This document shows positions 25,036-35,041 of a DNA stretch of 51,296 bases, one piece after another. Within the stretch, counting starts at the first letter, position 1. Each line of letters begins with the position of its first letter. Below the pieces are notes generated by a model, which had not been told where the DNA came from, searched no databases, and was given only the letters and a program-made list of their open reading frames with translations. Made by a program: the position numbers and the translations under genes. Source of the DNA: JBPEWY01 sp052032225. GTDB lineage: Bacteria; Bacteroidota; Bacteroidia; Flavobacteriales; Flavobacteriaceae. The stretch is from positions 1 through 51,296 of the forward strand of contig JBPEWY010000078.1 in assembly GCA_052032225.1 (NCBI GenBank). The letters are read 5' to 3'.

Positions 25036-26022
25036 TTAAGTAGTCATTATATCTGATACGCGAATAAGTTCTTTATCTATTTCTGATTTGCCTTTAACGG
25101 CTTGGTCTAATGGTGTTAGCACAATCTGATCGTTAACTACACCAACCATATAATTAGTTTTGCCGGCCAATAAAGATTCTACTGCTTTAACACCCATTCG
25201 GCTTGCCAAAACCCTATCGTAACAAGAGGGAGAACCTCCTCTTTGTATATGGCCTAATACTGTAACTCTTACCTCGTAATCGGGTAAATTTTTCTCTACA
25301 TATTCTGCTAATTCAAATACATTCTTACCGGTTTTGTCGCCTTCGGCTACAACAACAATGCTTGATGTTTTCCCTGATTTTCTGCTTCGTTTTAATGATT
25401 CTAACAGACGCTCTACGCCCATATCTTCTTCAGGAATTAAAATCTCTTCGGCTCCTGCTCCAACACCGGCATTTAATGCTATATGCCCAACGTCTCTTCC
25501 CATCACTTCAACAAAAAACAATCTGTTATGAGAGCTGGCTGTATCTCTAATTTTATCAATAGCTTCTACAACAGTATTTAACGCTGTATCATACCCTAAG
25601 GTGTGTTTGGTTCCGTAAATATCGTTATCTATTGTACCGGGGATTCCTATAACCGGAAATTTAAATTCTTTATTAAAAACCATCCCTCCGGTAAATGTAC
25701 CATCACCACCTATTAACACAAGCGCATCTATCTCAAAATCAAGTAAATTATTGTAGGCTTTTTTTCTTCCTTCTTTGGTTCTGAACTCTTGTGAGCGAGC
25801 TGATTTTAAAATGGTTCCGCCTTTATTTATAATGTTATTAACGCTTCTGGCATTCATTAACTTAAAATCGGCCTCGATCATTCCTTGGTATCCTCTATAA
25901 ATACCTACACAATCTATATTATGGTAGGCACATGTTCTAACTACCGATCTGATGGCTGCATTCATTCCCGGAGCATCTCCTCCGGAAGTTAAAACGCCAA
26001 TTCGTTTTATACTTTTAGACAT
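25036..26022 (-). CDS. pfkA: ATP-dependent 6-phosphofructokinase
   Basis: 328 residues, bacterial PfkA length. GVLTSGGDAPGMNAAIRS is the ATP-binding start, GGDGTFTGG the phosphate loop, and GTIDNDIYGTKHTLGYDTALN holds the catalytic aspartates. The fructose-6-phosphate site is at EVMGRDVGHIA, and HIQRGGSPSCYDR is the conserved allosteric/substrate block. The Gly in the phosphate loop, rather than Asp, points to ATP rather than pyrophosphate as donor. It is the first gene of the pfkA-gapA operon. Confidence 0.96.
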   Translation of the reverse strand: MSKSIKRIGVLTSGGDAPGMNAAIRSVVRTCAYHNIDCVGIYRGYQGMIEADFKLMNARSVNNIINKGGTILKSARSQEFRTKEGRKKAYNNLLDFEIDALVLIGGDGTFTGGMVFNKEFKFPVIGIPGTIDNDIYGTKHTLGYDTALNTVVEAIDKIRDTASSHNRLFFVEVMGRDVGHIALNAGVGAGAEEILIPEEDMGVERLLESLKRSRKSGKTSSIVVVAEGDKTGKNVFELAEYVEKNLPDYEVRVTVLGHIQRGGSPSCYDRVLASRMGVKAVESLLAGKTNYMVGVVNDQIVLTPLDQAVKGKSEIDKELIRVSDIMTT

Positions 26023-26052
26023 CTATTTTAAAATTTAAAAAAGTAAAGCTAT

Positions 26053-26060
26053 CAAACTTA
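26053..26060 (-). promoter_or_regulatory. Possible -7 box for pfkA-gapA
   Basis: The minus strand reads TAAGTTTG, matching TAnnTTTG, 30 bases before the pfkA start. No recognisable -33 element. Confidence 0.35.
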
Positions 26061-26181
26061 TTTTAAAAATGTAATACCTGTGAAGCTAAATTGGATAAGG
26101 TTTTATTTTTCAAACGTTTTCGTTAATAAATTTTAACGATTTTTTAAAATCAAAACATGTTATTAGTGTAAAAAACCGACC

Positions 26182-29100
26182 CTAGTTGTCTTTTTGATTG
26201 CCTTTTTTGCTTTTAATTTTAATTAAATTATTGCCAATGGTTTTTACAACGTCCGGTTCTTGTGATTTAGTAAGGGAGTCTTGTTTTTCTTGAAATTTAA
26301 TCTTCTCTTCTCGTTTCTTTTTAGAGATAAATATTTTATCTAACAGCTCTTGGAAAGTATTAAAATCTACCTGATATGATAAACCTACTCCTTGTGTGTA
26401 GCCTTGCCTGTCTGCCAAAAACTGTTGTATCTCGTTTTCTTTATTAAATATTCTAGCATTGAGTGTTCCATCATCATTTAGCCTGATAAGCATTTCTACA
26501 TCGCCTGCTACAACAGTTTCTGTTACACCAACCGGAACACCAACCTGACCATTTATTACAATTTTATCATTTAATTGCGTAGAGAAAGTAACCCCAACTC
26601 TATCTTGTGTTTGTATATCTGAACGAATATCTCTGTACCCGAGCTCATAATTAAATCCTACATTAAATTTGCTATTATTGGTAGATAGCATTTGGTTTAC
26701 CATACTGCTTGCTGTTTCTACCACATTACCAGCTACAATTTGCTGATTTACAATAGATTGATTAGCAAATGTACCCTGATACAATAACGAAAATGCTTGT
26801 CGCTCTCTTTGGTCTGGGTCTTCTAATTGATATTGCATTTCTGAAACCAAAATGCTACTTGTACCCGGAAACTCTATAGAAAAATCTAACTCTGGCTGCA
26901 TAAGTTCTTCTTGTAAACTTATAACAACATCTACAGGGATACGTCTGGTATAATTTTGATTTTCTAATAATATAGCCGGATTTGCAGTAAGCGAATACAC
27001 TGCTTGCATATTTACACGAGCTCCAAGCGGATCTCCTTCCCAGTTTATAGTTCCACCAGGGCGAACTTTAAACTTCTTATCTATTACACCACCATATTTA
27101 AAATTATACTCTCCGGTAAACGTAATAAAGTCACCATACATATTAAATTTACCTTTGGTGTTAATCTCTATTAGCAAGTTACCGGCTCCGGTACCTTTTA
27201 GAGAGCTTCCGCTTTGTTGATCTATTACAATTTCTACCTCGGCATTGGGTTGTACATCTAAATCAAAATACAGTTCTAACCCCGGGTAATCTTGTAAAAC
27301 TCTTTCTTGTTGAACTTCGGGCTGCTCATTTTTATTTATAAAGTTTATAAACGAGTAGTCTCCAATTGCAGTAACATCACTAACCGGAATTTTTAAAGAT
27401 GTCCCTTCTGATGTTGATGCATTTACGGTAATTGTTAGTGCATCGGTAGCGCCAAAAATTTCGGCTGTACCGTTCATAAAACCAGTACCATAATACAATT
27501 TATCTTCAGATGCCGTGGTGTTTAATACTAAAAACCTGTTGTTATTTGTGTCTATACTTAAGTTTAAAAACCAATCAGAAAAATCGGTATGAGAAATTGT
27601 ACCATTTACGGTGGCATTAGTTTTATGTGCTACATCTGAAAGTACAATATTGTTAAACTCGAATGTTTGATCATATAAATTTACATTAGCCGGAGAGAGA
27701 AAATTGTAATCTGTATTTAAATACGGTATTTTTAACCCGGCTTCAAATAAGTTTAAACTTCCTTTCATTTTAGGGCTTCCTAACGGACCACTAACATTAA
27801 CATTACCGGAAGCAAATCCTCTAATATTTGAAATTGCATCTTCTCCTAATAAAGAAAATGGAGCAATATTAAACTCATTAAAAGATAATAATAAGTTACT
27901 GTTGCTTTCTTCTGCCTGATACTCTATTGTGCCTATTGCACTTAAATTAATCTTGTTGTTGTTTTCTAACTGTGCATTAACTACATAACTAGACAGGGTT
28001 TGATTACCTACTATACCCATATTAAAGTTACCCATTACAGCTTGGTTAACCTCTAAGTTTTGTATGCTAAGGTTTCCGGCAGGTAAATAGTTTTCTTCTT
28101 GTTGTAAAAGGCTAAATTTACCGTTTATTAATCCTTCTAAAGCCAATCCTTCTATTGCCGGTGTAATTTTATTGAGTGATACACTATTAAATAGAAGCTC
28201 TATATTTTTATATTCTTTACCAACAAGCTCACCTTTTAAATCTATTTGTTCGTTATTATGACTTAAAACTAAACGCTCTATTTTAATAGAATCTAGCGTT
28301 TTATTAAATACAACCTTATTTTTACTATCGTTGTTTTTATTTAAATACCATTTAAAACCTTTAAAGGTTACATCAGATTTTTTTAATCCTACTACCGATC
28401 TGTTATTTTCATTAAAAGTGTGGTAAAAGTTAAGATTATAAACATCTTCTAAATTATTGCCTCCTTTAAATTCTGTTCTAAAAAACAGTGTATCTTTTAA
28501 TGAGGTATTGATTAAATTAAAATCAGAAACCTTGTAATAATCTGTATCTATAGTATTTACGGCAACGTAGGTGTTAAAAATTGGGTTTTTATTGTCTATT
28601 TTAACATCTACAACTTCAAACTTATTACCTTCCCATTGTATGTTTGGCGATTTAAAGTTTAACTTAAAATCGCCGGAATCTGCATTCATGCTTCCTCTTA
28701 TTGCAGTATTTTTTCCTAATTCTAATTCAGGATAAAAAACTTCTATAATCTTGTTGTAAATTTTTAGATTAAAATCTAAATACTGCCCTTTAGATAGTTT
28801 ATGCGGACTGTAGTTGGTATAAATACTTCCTACTGAGTTCTGAACCAGTTTACCAATTTCTTTATAGCTAAATTTTCCTTTTATGGTTCCGGTTACTATA
28901 TCTGGTGAGTTTATAACAATTTCTCTGCTTCCGTCTTCTTTAAAAGTAGAAACAACGTTAAAATCATTAAAATAATAGCTGTCGTTTGGGTTGGTATAAT
29001 TAGTTTGTTTAAAAGTTATTGTACCGGCTGTATTGTCTATAGAGTTACCCACTATATCCATTTGTACATTACCTTTAAAAACAGCAACGCTATCTTTTTT

Positions 29101-30702
29101 AATAATGTTCATTGCTTTAAGATTGGCATAATCTACTTGAGCAATAAAATTAAATTTGTTGTTTTCTTGAGATAAATCGGCCAGCCCTTTAAAATTCATT
29201 TTAAAATTTGAATCGTCTACAACTAAATTTCCATCAAAAAGCTGATCTTTTAATACTCCCGAAACCTCAATGTTATTATAATCATACCCTCTCCAAACAA
29301 GGCTATAAACTTTTCCAACAACCTCTGTGTTTAGTGTTTTTTGGGTAAATCCTTTTCCATCTACTTCAAAATCAAAACTCGCATAAGTTAAGTTTTCATC
29401 GTTTATAAAAGCCCCAATATTAAAGTCTTGCATAGAAACGTACCCTACATACGAGGCGTTATCTATGTTGTCTATATTAGTAAGCGACAAATCAGAAAAA
29501 CAGGTTCCTAAGTCTGTAAACAGATTTAATTTGGCCTTTATATTGTGTGTAGTAACTAAGGTTGTACCGGATATGCTAAATTGACCAAATTTCTCGAACG
29601 ATGTAGGTAGTGTATTTCCTAAAATATTAGGTAAAAGCTCTTTTAATTGATAGTAGTTAGAAGACAAGTAATTAATGTCTGCCTGCATAGAGAAGTTGTC
29701 TGCATCTTTAAAAATATTTTTAAAGATAAAGTCTCCTTTAATTTGAGTGTTTTCTGAGGTTAAATCTAAATTAGTTGCTGTAAAATTGTTTAAAACACCA
29801 TCTATTTTAGCAGAAAACGCTACTTTTTTGGTAGCTCCAAATTCGTTATAAAATTTATTGATTTCGTTAAACGATAATACAGACTCTTTAAAATTTCCGG
29901 TAAGGTGTACTTTGTTTACAAAATCTTTAAAATCTTCTCTGTTATACGAAAAAATTAAATCTCCTTTTAGGTTAGATTCCGGAGTAACAATAAACAAATT
30001 ATTAAAAATCATATTCTTTTTTGAATACGCAAATTGGGCTGATAAATTGTTTACAGGTAATCCGTTTTGATGTAAAAAAGACAAACGTTCTATTTGTGTT
30101 GTTACATCCGGGCCTAAAATCTTAAAATCTGTTACTTCTGTATTAAGTTTTGTAAAGTTTAAAATCTGAGGTTCATTTAAATTCTGGTCATAAAGTTTAA
30201 AAATACCATCGTCTATAAGTACCGAGGTAGCTGTTAATAAAAAAGGATCGCCGGAAGCAGGTTTTCCATCGTCTAACTTAGCTATAAAAACGTCTAAATT
30301 TGTATCTGTTTCTCCTTGGTATGTTTTAATATTAAGTTTTAGTTTTTTAATTTTTATTTTTCCAAAATTTAACTTGCCATCTACTGCATTTTTTACACTA
30401 ACCAAAGAGGTAGTTAACTTATCAATATAAATAAGGGTATCTTTCTTGTAGTCTTCTATATACACCCCTTTTAAGTGCATATTTCCTGTAAATAAAGATG
30501 CACTTAAACGGTCTATTGTTATATTAGTATTAAAGGTAGTATTTAACTTGTTGGTTGCCCATTTTGCGAGAGAAGTTTGTACTCCGGGCAACGATAAAAT
30601 AAGTGTAATAAGGAGCATTAACCCTATTACAGAGAGCAGTACTCTTAGCAGTATTTTTCTAAATTTTTTGATATGCTCTAATGTTTTACCTTTGCACAAC
30701 AA
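26182..30702 (-). CDS. tamB: TamB/DUF490 translocation and assembly module protein, TTG start
   Basis: 1506 residues. One N-terminal membrane helix (about 15-40, LLRVLLSVIGLMLLITLIL) is followed by a very long, repetitive beta-rich body and a C-terminal TamB domain (about 1130-1460). The latter has stretches such as GEYNFKYGGVIDKKFKVRPGG and GFNYELGYRDI, then a charged Lys-rich tail (about 1465-1506). TamB-like proteins bridge inner and outer membrane and work in lipid or beta-barrel transport. The start is TTG (30700-30702); an in-frame stop lies two codons upstream and no ATG precedes the helix. It diverges from tsaD, 22 bases away. No tamA partner is in view. Confidence 0.9.
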   Translation of the reverse strand: MLCKGKTLEHIKKFRKILLRVLLSVIGLMLLITLILSLPGVQTSLAKWATNKLNTTFNTNITIDRLSASLFTGNMHLKGVYIEDYKKDTLIYIDKLTTSLVSVKNAVDGKLNFGKIKIKKLKLNIKTYQGETDTNLDVFIAKLDDGKPASGDPFLLTATSVLIDDGIFKLYDQNLNEPQILNFTKLNTEVTDFKILGPDVTTQIERLSFLHQNGLPVNNLSAQFAYSKKNMIFNNLFIVTPESNLKGDLIFSYNREDFKDFVNKVHLTGNFKESVLSFNEINKFYNEFGATKKVAFSAKIDGVLNNFTATNLDLTSENTQIKGDFIFKNIFKDADNFSMQADINYLSSNYYQLKELLPNILGNTLPTSFEKFGQFSISGTTLVTTHNIKAKLNLFTDLGTCFSDLSLTNIDNIDNASYVGYVSMQDFNIGAFINDENLTYASFDFEVDGKGFTQKTLNTEVVGKVYSLVWRGYDYNNIEVSGVLKDQLFDGNLVVDDSNFKMNFKGLADLSQENNKFNFIAQVDYANLKAMNIIKKDSVAVFKGNVQMDIVGNSIDNTAGTITFKQTNYTNPNDSYYFNDFNVVSTFKEDGSREIVINSPDIVTGTIKGKFSYKEIGKLVQNSVGSIYTNYSPHKLSKGQYLDFNLKIYNKIIEVFYPELELGKNTAIRGSMNADSGDFKLNFKSPNIQWEGNKFEVVDVKIDNKNPIFNTYVAVNTIDTDYYKVSDFNLINTSLKDTLFFRTEFKGGNNLEDVYNLNFYHTFNENNRSVVGLKKSDVTFKGFKWYLNKNNDSKNKVVFNKTLDSIKIERLVLSHNNEQIDLKGELVGKEYKNIELLFNSVSLNKITPAIEGLALEGLINGKFSLLQQEENYLPAGNLSIQNLEVNQAVMGNFNMGIVGNQTLSSYVVNAQLENNNKINLSAIGTIEYQAEESNSNLLLSFNEFNIAPFSLLGEDAISNIRGFASGNVNVSGPLGSPKMKGSLNLFEAGLKIPYLNTDYNFLSPANVNLYDQTFEFNNIVLSDVAHKTNATVNGTISHTDFSDWFLNLSIDTNNNRFLVLNTTASEDKLYYGTGFMNGTAEIFGATDALTITVNASTSEGTSLKIPVSDVTAIGDYSFINFINKNEQPEVQQERVLQDYPGLELYFDLDVQPNAEVEIVIDQQSGSSLKGTGAGNLLIEINTKGKFNMYGDFITFTGEYNFKYGGVIDKKFKVRPGGTINWEGDPLGARVNMQAVYSLTANPAILLENQNYTRRIPVDVVISLQEELMQPELDFSIEFPGTSSILVSEMQYQLEDPDQRERQAFSLLYQGTFANQSIVNQQIVAGNVVETASSMVNQMLSTNNSKFNVGFNYELGYRDIRSDIQTQDRVGVTFSTQLNDKIVINGQVGVPVGVTETVVAGDVEMLIRLNDDGTLNARIFNKENEIQQFLADRQGYTQGVGLSYQVDFNTFQELLDKIFISKKKREEKIKFQEKQDSLTKSQEPDVVKTIGNNLIKIKSKKGNQKDN
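30667..30694 (+). promoter_or_regulatory. Promoter for tsaD
   Basis: TTTG (30667-30670), a 16-base spacer, then TACCTTTG (30687-30694), a Bacteroidetes-type promoter with a spacer one base short of the usual range. The start site would be near 30701, leaving a leader of about 24 bases before the tsaD ATG. It overlaps the first codons of the divergent tamB. Confidence 0.5.
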
Positions 30703-30724
30703 TTTTTATTCCAATCGGGCACTT

Positions 30725-31747
30725 ATGCAAAAAACAAACGTATATATATTGGCAATTGAGTCGTCTTGCGACGATACTTCTGCTGCTGTTTTGTTAGATG
30801 GTAAAATGCTTTCTAACGTAACTGCAAGCCAAAAAATACACGAAGAATACGGTGGTGTGGTTCCTGAATTAGCATCAAGAGCACACCAACAAAACATTGT
30901 GCCCGTAGTTCACCAAGCGTTGGCTAAAGCAAATATCGATAAAAAACAGTTATCTGCCATAGCATTTACTCGTGGCCCTGGTTTATTAGGTTCTTTACTT
31001 GTGGGAACATCGTTTGCCAAATCGTTAGCACTGAGTTTGCAAATTCCTCTTATTGAAGTAAATCATATGCAAGCTCATATTTTAGCTCATTTTATAGATG
31101 AGCCAGGTTTTAAAAAACCTTCATTCCCATTTTTAGCGATGACCATAAGTGGCGGGCACACACAAATTGTCAAAGTAAACAACTACTTTGATATGTACGT
31201 AATTGGCGAAACTTTAGATGACGCCGTAGGAGAAGCTTTTGATAAAACTGCAAAATTATTAGGTTTACCCTATCCCGGAGGACCACTTATAGATAAATAT
31301 GCGCAACAAGGAAACCCAAAAGCTTTTAATTTCCCAAAACCAAAAGTAGCTGATTTAAATTTTAGTTTTAGCGGATTAAAAACTGCTATTCTTTACTTTT
31401 TACAGAAAGAGCAACAAAAAAATCCTGACTTCATTAAAGATAATATTGCAGACCTATGTGCTTCTGTACAACACACCATTATAGAAATTTTAATGGATAA
31501 GCTCAAACAAGCTGTAAACCAAACCGGTATTAAACAAGTTGCTATTGGAGGTGGCGTATCGGCTAATTCCGGCATAAGAAAAGTTTTAAAAGAAGCCGAA
31601 ACAAAATTTGGATGGCAAACCTACATTCCAAAGTTTGAATATTGTACAGATAATGCAGGGATGATTGCAATTGTGGGTTATTTAAAATATTTAGAGGGTA
31701 ATTTTACCGATCAGAAAATCACTGCTACTGCTCGGTATAAAATTTAA
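30725..31747 (+). CDS. tsaD: tRNA N6-adenosine threonylcarbamoyltransferase TsaD
   Basis: 340 residues from ATG 30725 (MQKTNVYILAIESSCDDTSAAV), the normal TsaD length. An earlier in-frame start would add 59 unrelated residues that run into tamB, so it is rejected. Motifs are ESSCDDT (ATP), HMQAHILAHF (metal-binding histidines), TISGGHTQIV, and GGGVSANSGIR near the C terminus. With TsaB, TsaE and TsaC it makes t6A37 on tRNAs that read ANN codons. The neighbour tamB diverges, an order often seen in flavobacteria. Confidence 0.97.
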   Translation: MQKTNVYILAIESSCDDTSAAVLLDGKMLSNVTASQKIHEEYGGVVPELASRAHQQNIVPVVHQALAKANIDKKQLSAIAFTRGPGLLGSLLVGTSFAKSLALSLQIPLIEVNHMQAHILAHFIDEPGFKKPSFPFLAMTISGGHTQIVKVNNYFDMYVIGETLDDAVGEAFDKTAKLLGLPYPGGPLIDKYAQQGNPKAFNFPKPKVADLNFSFSGLKTAILYFLQKEQQKNPDFIKDNIADLCASVQHTIIEILMDKLKQAVNQTGIKQVAIGGGVSANSGIRKVLKEAETKFGWQTYIPKFEYCTDNAGMIAIVGYLKYLEGNFTDQKITATARYKI

Positions 31748-31848
31748 CAATCCCGTTTTTAAAGTCATACTATTGGCATGAACTTTGCAATTTATTAACA
31801 GCATTACAATACTATTACTTGTATCTTTACACAAATAATTTAAAAAAA

Positions 31849-32517
31849 ATGTTGGTTTTAGGTGTTAAAAAAAGCAAAGACCTGCTTTGTTTATTTGTTT
31901 TTGTTTTAGGAAGCATTTTTTATTCCTATGCACAAGAACTACCCAAAGCCAATACCTTAAAGAAAGACACTAAAATTCCGGCAGAAACTACTTTACCTTC
32001 CGGTTTTCCAAACACAAATACCGATAGAAAAAAACTAATAGATATATCCTTAGAGACTCCTAATGTTATACAATTTGTCCCCGATATTAAATATGGAGAC
32101 AGAGGCAAAGAATTAGAAAAAAAGCTTAAAAGTAGAACGCACGAAAGCCAAGTAAATTTTGATTTTAGAGGAAATCAATTTTTAGGAGATATTAAAAGCA
32201 ACGGTAAGTTTGTAAACATTTTGTGTAGAGATCACGAGTATGTAGACGGAGATATGATTCGGGTGTTGGTTAACGACAAGGTTGTTAAACCCCAAATAAT
32301 GCTTCAAGGTAAGTTTTACAGTTTTAATGTGCCTTTAGAGCCCGGGTTTAATAAAATTGATTTCGAAGCGCTAAACCAAGGCACATCCGGCCCAAACACT
32401 GCAGAATTTCATGTTTTTGATGACCAAGGGAATTTAATTTCGTCTAAACGATGGTTACTTGCAACCGGCTATAAAGCAACCGTTGTGGTAGTTAAAGAAG
32501 CTACTTCTTCTAATTAG
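31849..32517 (+). CDS. Secreted protein of unknown function
   Basis: 222 residues from ATG 31849. A strong signal peptide (KKSKDLLCLFVFVLGSIFYSYAQ) ends near residue 25. A Pro/Thr-rich segment follows (to about 55), then a beta-rich domain with SQVNFDFRGNQFLGDIKS, DGDMIRVLVNDKVV and SFNVPLEPGFNKIDFEALNQG. The last part resembles an immunoglobulin-like beta-sandwich; this is inference from the strand pattern. An earlier TTG start would place ten polar residues before the signal. It lies about 100 bases after tsaD. It is probably periplasmic or surface-associated; I do not recognise the family. Confidence 0.78.
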   Translation: MLVLGVKKSKDLLCLFVFVLGSIFYSYAQELPKANTLKKDTKIPAETTLPSGFPNTNTDRKKLIDISLETPNVIQFVPDIKYGDRGKELEKKLKSRTHESQVNFDFRGNQFLGDIKSNGKFVNILCRDHEYVDGDMIRVLVNDKVVKPQIMLQGKFYSFNVPLEPGFNKIDFEALNQGTSGPNTAEFHVFDDQGNLISSKRWLLATGYKATVVVVKEATSSN

Positions 32518-32519
32518 TC

Positions 32520-32554
32520 TTGTAAATAGAAATATTTAAGTAATTTTATTTTTG
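32520..32554 (+). promoter_or_regulatory. Possible promoter for the rsmE operon
   Basis: TTG (32520-32522), a 24-base spacer and TATTTTTG (32547-32554). The box is exact, but the spacer is one base longer than the usual range. It lies 39 bases before rsmE. Confidence 0.45.
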
Positions 32555-32592
32555 CAATAAGCGCTAAAAAACTAAAAACTCAAGGGTTAACT

Positions 32593-33297
32593 ATGCAGCT
32601 CTTTTACCATCCTGAAATCAACTCAAACACTAAAACTTTTTTTCTAAGCAAAGAAGAAAGTAATCACTTGGTAAAAGTGTTACGCAAAAATGTTGGCGAT
32701 ACTGTTTATGTAACAAATGGCGATGGCTGGTTGTTTACTACAGAAATTGTAGAGAACAACCCAAAAAAGTGTATGTTGCAATTGCTAAAATCAGAGAAAA
32801 AGTATGAACGTAATTACTATCTTCATTTAGCGGTAGCACCAACAAAAATGAACGATCGGTTTGAGTGGTTTTTAGAGAAAGCTACCGAAATTGGTGTCGA
32901 TGAAATTACTCCTATACTCTGTGATCATTCTGAACGAAAAGTGATTAAGCACGAACGGTTAGAAAAAGTTTTACTGTCTGCAATGAAACAATCATTACAG
33001 TGCAAACTACCAAAATTAAACCCATTAACTCCTTTTGCAGAGTTTGTTTCTGCACCACACAAAGGGCAATTATTTATAGCGCATTGCGAAGAATCTTATA
33101 AAACACCTTTAAAAAGAAAAGCTTTAGCAGATCATAAAATCACTATTTTAATTGGTCCTGAAGGTGATTTTTCTGAGCAAGAGATTGCTTTGGCTCAACA
33201 AAAAGGATTCCTTCCGGTTACCTTAGGCAACTCAAGATTAAGAACAGAAACAGCAGCCATAGTAGCATGCCACACCGTAGCTTTAATTAACCAATAA
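32593..33297 (+). CDS. rsmE: 16S rRNA (uracil-1498-N3)-methyltransferase RsmE
   Basis: 234 residues, SPOUT family. A small N-terminal PUA-like domain (NHLVKVLRKNVGD) is followed by the knotted SAM-binding part with ILIGPEGDFSEQE and LGNSRLRTETAAI. It methylates U1498 in the decoding region of 16S rRNA. The usual second glycine of GPEGG is Asp here (GPEGD), a change at a loop position that does not remove the SAM site. It is the first of four tightly spaced rightward genes (gaps of 2, 4 and 7 bases), so a single operon is likely. Confidence 0.94.
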   Translation: MQLFYHPEINSNTKTFFLSKEESNHLVKVLRKNVGDTVYVTNGDGWLFTTEIVENNPKKCMLQLLKSEKKYERNYYLHLAVAPTKMNDRFEWFLEKATEIGVDEITPILCDHSERKVIKHERLEKVLLSAMKQSLQCKLPKLNPLTPFAEFVSAPHKGQLFIAHCEESYKTPLKRKALADHKITILIGPEGDFSEQEIALAQQKGFLPVTLGNSRLRTETAAIVACHTVALINQ

Positions 33298-33299
33298 CA

Positions 33300-33941
33300 A
33301 TGAAAACAATTTTAAAAATTATACTTTTAGTTAGTGTTAGCACTATACATGCTCAAAAAATTGCTGTTTTAAAATATGGAGGTGGCGGAGATTGGTATGC
33401 AAATCCTACTGCATTGCCGAATTTAATTGCTTTTTGTAATAACAATATTAGCACTACCATAGAACCCAAACCCGAAACTGTTGCTGTAGGTGATGCTGCT
33501 ATTTTTCAGTATCCATTTATTCACATGACCGGACACGGAAATGTATTTTTTTCTGATGAAGAAGCTAAAAATCTAAGGAATTATTTACTTTCCGGAGGTT
33601 TTTTACATATTGACGACAATTACGGTATGAGACCTTACTTAGAGGAAGCCCTAAAAAAAGTTTTTCCGAATAAAACATTAGAAGAGTTACCTGCAAGCCA
33701 CCCAATATTTAATCAAAAGTTTACTTTTAATAATGGGCTGCCAAAAATACATGAGCACGACGGTAAACGTCCTCAAGCCTTCGGGATAACCCATAACGGC
33801 AGGTTATTGCTACTTTTTACTTACGAAAGTGATTTAGGAGATGGCTGGGAAAATCCGGAAATTCATAATGATCCCGAAGAGGTTAGGTTAAAAGCGTTGC
33901 AAATGGGAGCAAACATAATTCAATATGTATTTTTAAATTAG
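33300..33941 (+). CDS. DUF4159 domain secreted protein
   Basis: 213 residues: a signal peptide (about 1-18, ending STIHAQ), then one DUF4159 domain. Recognisable features are YGGGGDWYANP, FIHMTGHGNVFFSDEEA, NYLLSGGFLHIDDNYG and ESDLGDGWENPEIHND. DUF4159 folds like a glutamine-amidotransferase-type alpha/beta domain and occurs beside membrane proteins of gliding and aerotolerance loci, but its role is unknown. Short gaps to rsmE (2 bases) and the AI-2E gene (4 bases) tie it to this operon. It is probably periplasmic. Confidence 0.85.
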   Translation: MKTILKIILLVSVSTIHAQKIAVLKYGGGGDWYANPTALPNLIAFCNNNISTTIEPKPETVAVGDAAIFQYPFIHMTGHGNVFFSDEEAKNLRNYLLSGGFLHIDDNYGMRPYLEEALKKVFPNKTLEELPASHPIFNQKFTFNNGLPKIHEHDGKRPQAFGITHNGRLLLLFTYESDLGDGWENPEIHNDPEEVRLKALQMGANIIQYVFLN

Positions 33942-33945
33942 GAGC

Positions 33946-35034
33946 ATGAATTCTAAAACAATAGCAAACGGAATATTACGAGCTTTTGCCATAATTGCCG
34001 GAATAGCACTTTTACTCTACTTTTTATATCAAATAAGAGCCGTATTAACCTACATTGCTATTGCAGTTGTTGTCTCTTTAATTGGCAGACCAATTGTGTT
34101 GTTTTTAAGAAGAAAGTTAAAATTTAAAAATACACCGGCAGTAATTACAACCATGGTAGTGATGGTAGCTATTTTAGCCGGAATTATTGCACTTTTTATA
34201 CCGCTACTGATACAACAAGGAAAAAACCTCTCGTTGCTTAATGTTCAAGAAATGCAAGCCAATTTAGAGCATTTATACCAACAAATAGTAGCCTATTTTG
34301 AAAGCAAACAAATAAATTTAAACGAGACTTTACAAAATACCAATATATTCTCTTGGCTTAACCTTAATACAATTCCAAATTTTTTAAACTCACTGGTAGG
34401 TGCTCTTGGCAATTTTAGTGTAGGATTATTTTCTGTGATTTTTATTTCATTTTTCTTTTTAAAAGACAGTAAACTTTTTGAAGAAAGTATCTTAGTGTTT
34501 GTTCCGGATAATAAAGAAAAAAAGCTACAACAATCGTTTACAAAAATTAAAGATTTGTTGTCTAGATATTTTATTGGATTACTATTTCAGATTTTAATTC
34601 TGTTTATTATTTACACCATTGTTTTACTAATTTTTGGAATTAACAATGCCGTTGTGATTGCATTTTTATGTGCCCTATTAAATTTAATACCATATGTGGG
34701 TCCGTTAGTGGGTGGTTTTTTAATGATAGTTTTAACCATGACCAGCAATTTAGGGAGTGATTTTAGTAGCGTTATTTTACCTAAAACAATCTATGTTTTT
34801 ATAGGTTTTTTAATTGGTCAGTTGGTTGATAATTTCTTTAGTCAACCATTAATTTTTTCTAATAGCGTGCGATCACATCCGTTAGAAATTTTTCTGATAA
34901 TAATTATTGGGGGATTACTGTTTGGTGTTGTCGGAATGATAGTAGCCGTGCCAAGTTATACCGTAATTAAAGTAATTTTAAAAGCTTTTTTAGCCGAAAA
35001 TAAGATTGTGAAATCGCTCACAAAAAACTTATAG
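33946..35034 (+). CDS. AI-2E/PerM family membrane transporter
   Basis: 362 residues with about seven to eight membrane segments. The family signatures are LNLIPYVGPLVGG, a DNFFSQPLIFSNSVRSHPLEIF block, and GGLLFGVVGMIVAVPSYT at the end. Family members are putative exporters: TqsA for AI-2, others for ions or sugars. There is no luxS in the window, so AI-2 as substrate is unsupported. It is the third gene of the rsmE operon, 7 bases before the methyltransferase. Confidence 0.87.
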   Translation: MNSKTIANGILRAFAIIAGIALLLYFLYQIRAVLTYIAIAVVVSLIGRPIVLFLRRKLKFKNTPAVITTMVVMVAILAGIIALFIPLLIQQGKNLSLLNVQEMQANLEHLYQQIVAYFESKQINLNETLQNTNIFSWLNLNTIPNFLNSLVGALGNFSVGLFSVIFISFFFLKDSKLFEESILVFVPDNKEKKLQQSFTKIKDLLSRYFIGLLFQILILFIIYTIVLLIFGINNAVVIAFLCALLNLIPYVGPLVGGFLMIVLTMTSNLGSDFSSVILPKTIYVFIGFLIGQLVDNFFSQPLIFSNSVRSHPLEIFLIIIIGGLLFGVVGMIVAVPSYTVIKVILKAFLAENKIVKSLTKNL

Positions 35035-35041
35035 TAAAACT

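Noticed and set aside
26121..26138. Inverted repeat CGTTAA/TTAACG as terminator of tamB
   Set aside because: Only 6 pairs, mostly A-T, without a clear T-run at the right side.
30548..30724. Extended tsaD start upstream
   Set aside because: The added 59 residues overlap tamB in antisense and have no likeness to TsaD N termini.
33946..35034. AI-2 exporter function
   Set aside because: The family name is historical; no luxS or lsr gene is present in the window.
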